Source: Neurospora crassa OR74A (Eukaryota; Ascomycota; Sordariomycetes; Sordariales; Sordariaceae). Taken from it: a DNA stretch of 64,000 nucleotides. The position numbers were made by a program, and so were the translations under genes. Shown here one piece after another: positions 55,202-64,000 of this stretch. Location of the stretch: assembly GCF_000182925.2 (NCBI RefSeq), contig NC_026506.1:2666001-2730000 (forward strand). The letters run 5' to 3'. The notes under the pieces were generated by a model. It had not been told where the DNA came from and searched no databases. It was given only the letters and a program-made list of their open reading frames with translations. Position 1 is the stretch's first letter. Each line of letters begins with the position of its first letter.

Positions 55202-57224
55202 ATGTCACAAAAAACGGGTTCGGTGTCACAGTCCAAAAGACTGTTGAACTACCCAGACCCTTTGAGAGGGTAAGCTCAGCTTTCAATACTGCGGCCGTCG
55301 CTATGATCGTCGCTGAAAATCCGAACAGGCGTGCTGACTGGTATTCACAGTCCGGATGTTCCATATGTTGTGGAGAGAAAGTCCAACCCGCCCATTCGCG
55401 GCTGGATCATTTGCGCCGCTGCCTTCATGTGAGTTCTTCCTTTCAAGAGAGAGTCGCTCTATGTACATGCTGAGCTAACACCGATCATGCAGTCTGGAAT
55501 ATGTTCGCTTTATCAGGGAGATGATATGGCGCAACGCCGGCTTCGGCGACCTACGCAAGATTCGCCCCTATATTGAGGACTATGAGCCATGGTTTGAGCC
55601 TCAGATCGTACCCTTTCCAGATTTTGAGACTACCGATGAAGTTAAGGATGACCTTGCGGATGACGAAATCCCGGAAACTGAGGCGGCCAAGCGAGACGAC
55701 CTCCGCCACAGATATCCCCAGGCAAATTATTACTCAGTGGAGGACTATCGGAAACTCTACCTCTCAGGCGCACTCACACCCTTAGACGTTGCCCAAGCTC
55801 TGCTGCCCCTGATCCGCCGCGACGTCGAGAACCCTACCGAGTACTCTTCAGCATGGTTCGACAGCAAGGTTGACAAAGTTTTGGCTGCGGCAACGGCCTC
55901 GACGCAGCGGTACAAGGAAGGACGCTCTCTTGGTCCCTTGGATGGTGTTCCCACTGGTGTCAAGGACGAGTACGACATTGACGGCTACGAAACCAACCTT
56001 GGCTCGAAAAACATCTACACGGGAACCATTCACGAGGAAGATTCCATCACGACCTGGTGTGTGCGCAAGCTGCAAGAATCCGGCGCCATCATCCTCGGCA
56101 AGCTCTCCATGCACGAGTTCGGTCTCGACACCACCGGCAACAACCCGGTTCACGGTACTCCCAGAAACCCTCACAACCCCAACTACTATACAGGCGGCAG
56201 CTCCTCTGGCACCGGCTATGCCGTCAGTGCCGGTCTCATCCCTATCGGTCTTGGCAGCGACGGCGGCGGCAGCATTCGCATCCCCTCCAGTCTCTGCGGC
56301 GTGTTTGGTATCAAGCCCACCCACGGCCGTCTCTCTTTCAAGCCCGGCCAAAACCACTGCCTGACCTGCGCCTGTCTCGGACCTATCGCCGCGGACATCA
56401 AGTCCCTCGCCACCGTCTTTCAAGTAATCTGCAAGCCTCACCCGTCCTCTCCTTTCCCTCCTTTGAAGCGCCTCAGCTTGACCGGCCCTCCCAATGGTGG
56501 TGACCACCCCAAAGTCCTCGGTATCCCCTCCGCCTGGTTCGCTCGCGCCACGCCCGCCATCCAAACCCTCTGCAACACCATGATCCGGCGCCTCTGCTCC
56601 GACCACGGCTACACGGCCGTGGAAATCGACATTCCCTTCCTTCCCGAGGGCCAAATTGCGCACGCCATCACCGTCCTCACCGACGCCGCCACCCTCCTCC
56701 CGGAAACCGGCAACCTGACCTACGGCAACCGCATCCTCATTGCCCTTGGGACCGTCACGCCCGCCTCTGATTACATGCTAGCCATGAAGCTGCGCCGCGT
56801 GCTGATGCAGCACCTCTCCTGGCTGTGGCAGCAATACCCGGGAATGTTAATTGTCACCCCCACAACCAGCTGCGAGGGCTTGCCGATCAAGAGCAAGAGC
56901 GAGCTGAAGTGGGGCGTGAATGATGGGGATAGAACGCTGCAGAGCATGGAGTATGTTTGGCTGGCAAATTTCTGTGGACTGCCCAGCATCTCCGTGCCCG
57001 CTGGGTTTGTCAGTCCAGAGTCGGGGTTGGTGAACGATATGGACGTGCAAGGGAGAGGGGAGGTGCCCGTAGGATTGATGGCTATGGGAGAGTGGTGCGC
57101 AGAGGAGCAGCTGTTGCAGTTTGGAGCCGTGTGTGAGGAGGCGGGTGCTGATAGGAGGAGACGGCCGCCGATTTGGGTGGATGTGGTGAAGAAGGCCAAG
57201 GAGGAGGTTGCACAGCGGGGGTAG
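55202..57224 (+). CDS. amidase-signature hydrolase with N-terminal membrane anchor (FAAH-like)
   Basis: Three exons (55202-55269, 55351-55428, 55493-57224; introns of 81 and 64 nt with GCTGAC and GCTAAC branch sites) give 625 residues. The two short exons are in a frame different from the longest local open frame, but joined they read MSQKTGSVSQSKRLLNYPDP, then RGPDVPYVVERKSNPPIRGW and a membrane helix (WIICAAAFILEYVRFI, about 42-57). The amidase-signature Ser-cisSer-Lys triad is clear: K206 in GVPTGVKDEYD, S285 in YTGGSSSGTG, and nucleophile S309 in GSDGGGSIRIPSS. Spacings (24 residues between the serines) match fatty-acid amide hydrolase. The single N-terminal helix also recalls FAAH, so a membrane-bound fatty amide or N-acylethanolamine hydrolase is plausible but not proven. 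This is the last host gene before the RIP-mutated block. Confidence 0.92.
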
Positions 57225-58660
57225 GTAGAGGGAGGAGATGGGGGTTGAGGTTCATATTGGGGTGATGTCTGTTTTGGAGAGCAGGGTTTGGCTAGGGGGT
57301 TAGAGAGAGACTGTGGAATGTCGTGTAGTATCAGATACATTCACCAATAGCGGCATTACATAACGAAACAAGCAAGATGTTGACGTCTTGCATTCATTAT
57401 CGGTCAGTGCAGTTTCATTCATGCCGCCCATGTTGACAAAGGCACATGTACCATTGCTGGGATGAATCTCAAGCTCGGTAATTACACGAGGTACGTTACT
57501 GCGACAGTACAGTACTTACTACCGCAAGCCTCTTCTTCAACAGACGGAAGTGAGATACTTACCTACCTTACCTTTTACTTACAGCTTCATCCAGCATAGA
57601 GGTACTGTAGCAACCGGTTCGGATGAACACCAGTGGGCGATTCGCGAGGGGGAAGTGGCACCCCAAACACAGGGCAAGAAAATCAAAATAGGAAGGCAGG
57701 CATGACCGAATTCGCAGGCCACCTGGACCCATCACCACTTCCTGTTGTCTATTGGGGGCAGTCCCGACCGTCTATACCTCTACACCTCCGGATGAACCTT
57801 CCTCTTTCACATCCACTGTCCCTCCTCTGTCCCGCCCAATTTGCCAAACTCTGCATTCATGACCGAATCGGTAAAGTCTCCCTCCCATATTCGTCCCTCG
57901 AATTCCTGCTCAAGTTCCGACGTTCGTGTCTTTGTGTGTTTCCACGGGTATTCCATCTAGACACGTTTTCGAGAAGCCTATAATAACCACTGTAACAACA
58001 ATTTCGTTGTCTCTCCAGACTGCAGCACACACGGCAAACACAGCACACCGAATGTGTCACGAGTCGTATCTGTATAGTTCATGTCGTCGCACCTCGGGAA
58101 ATTATCGAGCTGTGTGACATGCCGACTATCTGCCTTTCTACCAGATAAGAGTTTACCTAGGTTCCGGGCCAGGAGTGCTTGACTTCCTCTGTCTTATGCT
58201 GACAAGCCACCAACCTTTTAGAAACAGAACAATGACTACTGCAACATCGCCCAACGCTCTAGTATCTTCCGTAGTGTTGCACTAAAGACGGGTGGGCGGG
58301 AGCACGCTGACACGGGACGCACGTGTCTCGTCTGAGATTCGTGTCTCGGGGTCAACCGAACCTGCAGCGAGAAAACAGTAACCGGACGAGGCTTGAATAA
58401 TTTGCCTACCTAACCGTTTTCCGCCGTCAAGAGTGCCTGGTTGCCGACGACCGAGATGCGCTGCAAAATACCTCTACTATACTGAGTTACCGAAACTGAG
58501 GTTCGTGCTACCTCGAGGCAGTAAGAATACCTACCTGTACGGTACCCAGAGGAGGCTGCAACATGTAGGCATGGTGTGTATGGTGAGTTGAAATAGCAAG
58601 TAAACACGCTAAAATCTGCATTGGGGAGATTAATCATCGCCTTGGCAATGGGGTGGCCTG
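57225..58660. other. intergenic region before the repeat block
   Basis: 1.4 kb of normal GC content. No gene with domain or splice support. It ends at the TA target site of the transposon. Confidence 0.55.
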
Positions 58661-58662
58661 TA

Positions 58663-60747
58663 CCAGTCCTGACCCCACAACTGACCACCCCCCTCAACTG
58701 GCCACATCCACAGCCATAACCAGTAGTCAGATAACATTGAAAATTGGCCATTTTTGCAGCGATTTCAAGCATTTGAGATATTTATTAACTAATCCTAATA
58801 CTCATAAATAGTCTAGAGTATTGACTCAACAACTCTCTCAATAGGTTGTAGTAATAACAACATCGTTGTTGCCGTAGCAACCCGCTGGCGCTTAGGGGCT
58901 TACTTTAAAGCTTTATAAGCTTCTATAATACTCTCTATACGAATAAATTTATTGTAAGAGGAGCAGTCGGTCGGATGGCAGTCGGGACGACTGTCAGACC
59001 GGCAGGCAGGCCCGACAGGGCATTCAACTGCCTGCACAGCATTGAGGTATAAAACCCAAGGCTGCGAACCTCTACGTAGCAGTTAGCTTCTTCTCGAGAC
59101 AAGAGAATCAGATCATTTTGCAGATCATTGCATCCATCGTGTCGTTCGTCTTACATTTATCGTTACCCCCTTCTTTAACCTTCCTTTTACCCCTAGGCTT
59201 TTATAACTCCAACCGAATTTATAAATACTAAAGTTAGTAATCCTTGGCAGCGAGCTCAGCGTTCTTATTATTAAGTGCCTTAGCTACTTTAGTATAAATC
59301 GTTCTAATATTACGATCGATAATAGCTAACTTACTATAAATACTTCCCAATATATCCCTAGACTTCTAGGGAGTTTTAAAAATAAGATTAGCCTCGGATA
59401 TTTCATCTCTGGGTGGCGTTTTGGGTAGTAATAGCTGGGCTAGTAAAGTATTATTATCCAGTATAGTATTTAGGTCGTTAAAGATAATGGATCTATTTAT
59501 TAGCTATATACTAGTCTTTTTAAACCCTAATCTAAAGTTTCTAGTACTTACCCCCCTTCGTAAGGCTTCCTAGTAATAATAAAGGAACCGTTGTTTATTA
59601 ATTGGTATAAATGCTAGAAAGGAAGTATAGTCTTTAATAAAGTCCTTAAAATACGATTTAACGGTAGTAAATACGGATCGATCGAATAGCTAGGTCTTAT
59701 AAGATGTATAAGGAGGTAAAAAGAATAATTAAACGTTATATTAAAATACTTCAATAATAAAATTATTAAATAAATAATTTGAATACTTATTAAGTATTAA
59801 AAAACGCTAATTATTATTAATTAGTTTCGTTTCTAATAAATAAACTTCCTTCAATTACCGTAGAGTAATCCTTAAATTACTCTATCCAATTAATATACTA
59901 TCGAACTTCTAGCTCTTAAGCTTATCGTCTATATTATTAGGAAATTATTGCCCTTGAAGGTTGAAACCAAAAAAGATAATAACGGGAGTTAACCGCTTAC
60001 TAATAGCAGTCCTATATTCAATTATTAATACCCAAGCTATTGTATCGGTCGTTATTAAATATACTTTCTTTATTAGAGTAATTCCAAGTACTTTGCTATC
60101 CTTTAATTCTAATTCTTAAAGACTATACTCATCTATATTCGAAATATTAGTAGGAATAATACCCTTATTGCGAATCTAGGCTTCTAGAAGGTCGAAGAAC
60201 TTCGTAAAGGCTTTTTAAGTAAACCCTCTAATTTTCGCTAACTTAAGTAGTTTAGAAAGTTTAGTCCTAATATTGGGGTTGCGCTTTAGGAATCGATTAA
60301 TCCAACGGGCGTCCAGTTTATTGTAATTATAATCGCGTTTAAATATAGATATAGCGAAGTTAGTAACTTGATGGCGGTTGGGAGTACGGCTAGCCTTCTC
60401 CTTATTTAATATCTACTTATAGATAAAGGCTTCTTAGGTTGGTGATAGCCTCTGGGTTGGAATTTTAATATTGCGCTTAGTGGGGATGCCTTTAATGCAA
60501 TTGCTGAGGGTAGATTGGGGAATCCTATACTTCTTCGCTACTGTACGCTAGGAAAGTCTGTCGTGAATATCCTTAAGTGCTTGCTTAATTAAAGGCGATT
60601 CTATTGCAGTAGAAATAAGCGCAATCGGGCTTGATTTAATACAAATGTAGTTGTTAGTAGAAGCAAGGTAGTAATGTTACATAAGGGGAAACAGCGGTGT
60701 GGATGTGGCTAGTTGAGGGGGGTGGTTAGTTGTAGGGTTATAACTGG
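58663..60747 (-). mobile_element. pogo/Fot1-type (Tc1-mariner) DNA transposon, RIP-mutated
   Basis: Ends are 50-bp terminal inverted repeats (58663-58712 and 60698-60747; six mismatches) flanked by a TA duplication (58661-58662, 60748-60749), as for Tc1-mariner elements. Without the nested LTR it is about 1.88 kb, the usual Fot1 size. The transposase runs on the minus strand from about 60620 to 59200. Recognisable pieces: a psq-type helix-turn-helix (KKYRIPQSTLSNCIKG), a CENP-B helix-turn-helix (RWINRFLKRNPNI) and a DDE-type segment (NISNIDEYSL, VYLITTDTIAWVLIIEYRTA). Many in-frame stops and very high TA content show it is dead, as expected of RIP. The family is well supported; the exact subfamily cannot be told. 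Confidence 0.9.
58953..59155 (+). mobile_element. solo LTR nested in the transposon, intact with TSD
   Basis: 203-bp fossil LTR with TGT...ACA ends, flanked by a perfect 5-bp target duplication TTTAT (58948-58952 and 59156-59160). No internal region remains, so it is a solo LTR. It shows almost no RIP-type mutation although the surrounding transposon is heavily mutated, so it is younger than the RIP of its host. A second, diverged copy lies at 60761-60963. Confidence 0.9.
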
Positions 60748-60760
60748 TAGAGTGGACGGC

Positions 60761-60963
60761 TGTAAGAGGAGTAGTCGGTCGGATGGCAGTCGGAACGACT
60801 GTTAGACCGGCAGGTAGGCCCGACAGGGCATTTAACTACCTGCACAGCATTGAGGTATAAAACCCAAGGCTACGAACCTCTACATAGTAGTTAGCTTCTT
60901 CTCGAAACAATAGAATCAAATCATTTTACAAATTATTATATCCATTGTATCGTTCGTCTTACA
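60761..60963 (+). mobile_element. second copy of the 203-bp LTR, RIP-mutated
   Basis: Same length and ends as the LTR at 58953, differing at about 19 sites, nearly all C-to-T or G-to-A. The flanking pentamers differ, so there is no target duplication; it is a fossil left by recombination, or one end of a longer decayed element. It starts 13 bp beyond the transposon's right end. Confidence 0.85.
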
Positions 60964-61634
60964 ATAGTGCCTAATAAACAATTTAAATAAACTATCCATC
61001 CTATACCATACTATACTATTCAATTTCTTTTTAGAAATTATCTCCTTATTAACGTACACTTCGCCCAACCCCTACACCTCACCTACGCAAATTATATATC
61101 GGCCTACGAACCGCTATTAACCATTTAATTAATTATTAATATCTATTAACGCTATACTTAAAATGGACTTAACCGACCCAATAACTATTAGAGATTTATA
61201 TTACGTATTAAATTTTATCTATTTAAACCTATATTTCTAATAAATCGGACGGCTAAACTAATTAAAAGAGAACCTCTATTCGCACGGGGATAAACCTCTA
61301 TTCGCACGGGGATCCACTTTTGCTTTTCTAATTATAACTCGGTTAAAGCTTATTATAGAAGCCCGAACGTAGTACCAAATTATTTGCTAATTTTTTGCGG
61401 AATTTTAGGTTCAGGTTTCAGTTTCATAGCCCGAGATATGGCCTAGATATTACTTTTCTAGATTTTTATATTAAAATTCCTCTTTATCATTCTTGAGAAT
61501 TCACTTCCTTTCTCCTAGATTTTCTCGAACTACTAAACACCTACAAATCTTAGGAAAACTATAGTAAGTAGGGAAAAAAATAAGGAAAAATGTAATATAC
61601 CTGATACCGGAATAGTATCGCTGGTGTCATCACA
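60964..61634. other. AT-rich repeat-derived sequence
   Basis: Strongly RIP-mutated DNA with no identifiable frame. May be the interior of the element whose LTR ends at 60963, or a separate relic. Contains a 22-bp tandem repeat. Confidence 0.5.
61271..61313 (+). repeat. 22-bp direct tandem repeat
   Basis: AACCTCTATTCGCACGGGGA plus one more T, present at 61271-61291 and again identically at 61293-61313 (period 22). Both copies keep their GC-rich core while the flanks are AT-rich. Confidence 0.85.
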
Positions 61635-61850
61635 TGTTAGATCACCTGACTGGATGGCGTAGCCCGGTCGGTCGGGTTTATTTAATTAAATGAACCGCTC
61701 CCACGGGAGCCCACCCACGTATGTGGGTCCTATAGATTAGATAAGGCTTGCGCACCTTGGTTATTCGACTGCGCGTAAGCCTCTTAATCTAGATTCTTTT
61801 CGAGATCATCATCTTACACATATTCAATCAAAATACATATTATTGTTACA
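61635..61850 (+). mobile_element. putative 5' LTR of a different retrotransposon
   Basis: About 216 bp with TGTTAG...GTTACA ends, moderate GC, sharply bounded by AT-rich DNA. It contains the inverted repeat CTCCCACGGGAG and unique sequence unlike the 203-bp LTR family. No matching target duplication flanks it, so it is more likely the left LTR of the element that follows than a solo LTR. The ends were placed by eye. Confidence 0.6.
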
Positions 61851-64000
61851 ACGTTCAAATACCCTCTCAACGGTATTAAATAGTAACTACAACTTTAATT
61901 TGCTTAACCTGAACTACACTACACTATCATCGCCGACCGGCCTTATTAAGAAGGTACTAAGCGATGTTGTATCAGCAATAGAAGATCGCTTCTCTCTTCT
62001 ATTATAAAGACTAAAAATACCTATTAAATATATAAAATAAATTTAAATACTCTTACAACTATTATTACCTTTCTTTTAAAGAATATATTATTTATTTAAT
62101 TTATACGATCTACCCCTCTTTACAACAAACTTAGGTACCCGTAAAGATCCTTCGATATTACAACGAATTTAGGTATTCGTAACATTAATAAATTATATTC
62201 CTTTACCCTATATAGTAAATTTAAATAATTATATATTACTACTTAGATTCTAGCGTTGTAAAACTTAAATATTAAAAGTTTCCCCTACTATTAAATTTAA
62301 GTACGTAATAGTATCTATTCTATTCTAATTCCTATTTACGTACTTTCTATATTCTTAATATTAATTATTATTATAAGACTATACTTAAATTTATATTTAT
62401 TCAACGTACTTTAAACGGCTTAGGAATCTTTTAATATATTAGGCTCTTTTATTAAGTCTAATAATCCTATACCGGGTATCCGGAATATTCTCCCTACCTC
62501 CGAAGTTAGTTCAAGCCCGCTTAATACACAGAAATAACCTTAGAACTATAATAGCCTAGCGGATATATTAGATATTTAGAACGAGTATATTTATAGTATA
62601 AACATTAATACTAAATAGATCGAAAGCGAAGCTAATTTTTACTATCCTAATTATAATAAATCGTATATAACGGAACTTTAAGGTAAATTGTTACTAATTA
62701 ATACGTATACTCCTCCTATTATAGACCTATATTGGGAAATGCAATATTCCTCTATAAATTATCTACACTACAAATTATTAGTAATTACTAAACTATAATT
62801 AAGGATAAAGTATAATTCTAAGACTATAAATTTGCCTCGTAGCAACCCGGATAAAGTTCTACCGGCGTAACTAGCTAAATTTAATAATAATAAAGAATTA
62901 ATCGAATATTTTAATATTAAATTTAATAGGTAAATCGATACCCTATTTAACTAAATTATACTACAATCTATTAGTATATAAAAATCTTTAAATAAAGACT
63001 ATAAACGGATTAAAAACTTATTAATTAGGTAATTATTTAAAATCGGCGATATATTAATTAAGTAGTTAAAAAATATTAGAGAAATAATCAATTAAGCGGA
63101 TAAAGAAAATAAAGCGTTGAACGACTCGTAGTATTGCAAAATTAGCGGCGACTTCCAAAAGGCTTTAAACGAGTAAATTAATACTCAAAAGAAGCATTTA
63201 GAAGCTATATTAAATAATATTATTAAAAAATTAGTTAATTAATAGAAGGAAATAGTTAAGATTATTATAGATAATATTATTAAATAAGTTAATAGGGTTT
63301 ATATTAAAATAATAAAGGAGATCTATAAAAAAGTATTAAAAAAATTATTTAATAACCCTTATACTCCTCCTAATCCTATTCGAATTTAATTAAAGGAAGA
63401 CTACGGTCCTTCAGTCCTAATTAAATTATTAATTAAAATAAATACTTATAAAGCCAATAATATTTTTAATATACTATTTAAAACTATAATATATAACCGT
63501 CTAATTAAAATAATTATTAAAAATAAAGTAAAAAAGGGCAAGACTTAAACCTTCTAAGCCTCTATAGAAAGTATACCTAAAGAAGCCCCTTATAAAGTAT
63601 TGTTTCCAACTAACCCTTTCCGAAAATATACTTCATTTATTAAAATTAATTAAAATATTAATAAAATTATTAAATTAAAAATAATTACCCTATCTAAAAC
63701 GAAAACAATTATTAATATAACTTAAATTTAATCCGTACCCCCTTAAATTACTAACTAGCCTCTAACTTAATCCAACCTTAAAGGAGTATTAGTACTACCC
63801 CTTACTAAAGTTTGGATATTATATTAATTTTAGGGACCTAATATAGTCCTATCTACGGGTTCCCCAACTAAGCCTATCGTTATTTTAAATAATATTCCAC
63901 CTAAATAGATATTAAACAATATTAATACTATTTATAGCGACGATAGTCTACTTTATTTTAATAATAACGGAGGGGAGCTACCAAACTTATTAAACTCCCC
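61851..64000 (+). mobile_element. decayed LTR-retrotransposon interior, runs off the window
   Basis: Over 2.1 kb of RIP-mutated DNA following the LTR at 61635. It has the layout of a retroelement interior (leader, then a long region with residual coding texture from about 62500), but it is broken in many places and the superfamily (Ty1/copia or Ty3/gypsy) cannot be told from what is here. The right LTR is not in the window. An old, inactive fossil. Confidence 0.5.

Larger units (their letters stand above)
58740..64000. other. AT-rich, RIP-mutated repeat block
   Basis: Composition changes sharply near 58.74 kb from ordinary genic DNA to AT-rich, TpA-rich sequence with no long open frames on either strand. 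Islands of normal GC inside are the LTRs at 58953-59155 and 61635-61850 and a 22-bp tandem repeat. This is the appearance of RIP in Neurospora-like fungi, and such regions are normally DNA-methylated heterochromatin. Confidence 0.9.

Noticed and set aside
61851-64000. A host gene in the AT-rich right end
   Set aside because: Composition and decay fit RIP-mutated element DNA following an LTR; no intact host-like frame exists.

Overview
The window looks like nuclear DNA of a filamentous ascomycete, most likely a Sordariales species close to Neurospora. Coding genes have short introns (about 53-217 nt) with GTRNGT-type donors. Products match Pezizomycotina families (2EXR protein, fungal RAP1, Swf1-type palmitoyltransferase). 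TTAGGG-type telomere motifs occur in promoters. The right end is an AT-rich block of old mobile elements with the C-to-T/G-to-A pattern of repeat-induced point mutation (RIP).

Layout, left to right: 1-2.1 kb gene-free; MET10-type sulfite reductase alpha subunit (+); mitochondrial hydroxyacid-oxoacid transhydrogenase (+); a low-complexity Glu-rich protein (+); telomere protein RAP1 (-), sharing a promoter with Swf1 palmitoyltransferase (+); mitochondrial EngB-type GTPase (-), sharing a promoter with FMC1, an ATP synthase assembly factor (+); a 2EXR/coiled-coil protein (+); a berberine-bridge-type FAD oxidase (-); a tRNA-like gene (-); an aminoglycoside-phosphotransferase-like kinase (-); a carbon-nitrogen hydrolase (-); AHA1, the Hsp90 co-chaperone (-); a large uncharacterised Pro/Ser-rich coiled-coil protein (+); a P450 (-); NPC1/NCR1 sterol transporter (-); a CUE/DUF1771/Smr protein (-); and a membrane-anchored amidase (+).

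From about 58.66 kb the host genes stop. A RIP-mutated pogo/Fot1-type DNA transposon (58663-60747, 50-bp terminal inverted repeats, TA target duplication) carries an unmutated 203-bp solo LTR with perfect 5-bp target duplication. A mutated second copy of that LTR lies just outside its right end, and a different LTR is followed by a decayed retroelement interior running off the window.

The genes are housekeeping or solitary accessory genes; I see no biosynthetic cluster, CRISPR or defence island. Linkages that make sense are divergent pairs: RAP1/SWF1, and EngB/FMC1 (both mitochondrial). The most interesting signals are the RAP1 architecture with an apparent ARID-type domain, telomere-repeat motifs in the RAP1 leader and two other promoters, a tRNA-like gene with an abnormal anticodon arm, and the dated nesting of elements at the RIP boundary. 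Exon boundaries were placed by eye from splice signals and frame continuity; no transcript evidence was available.
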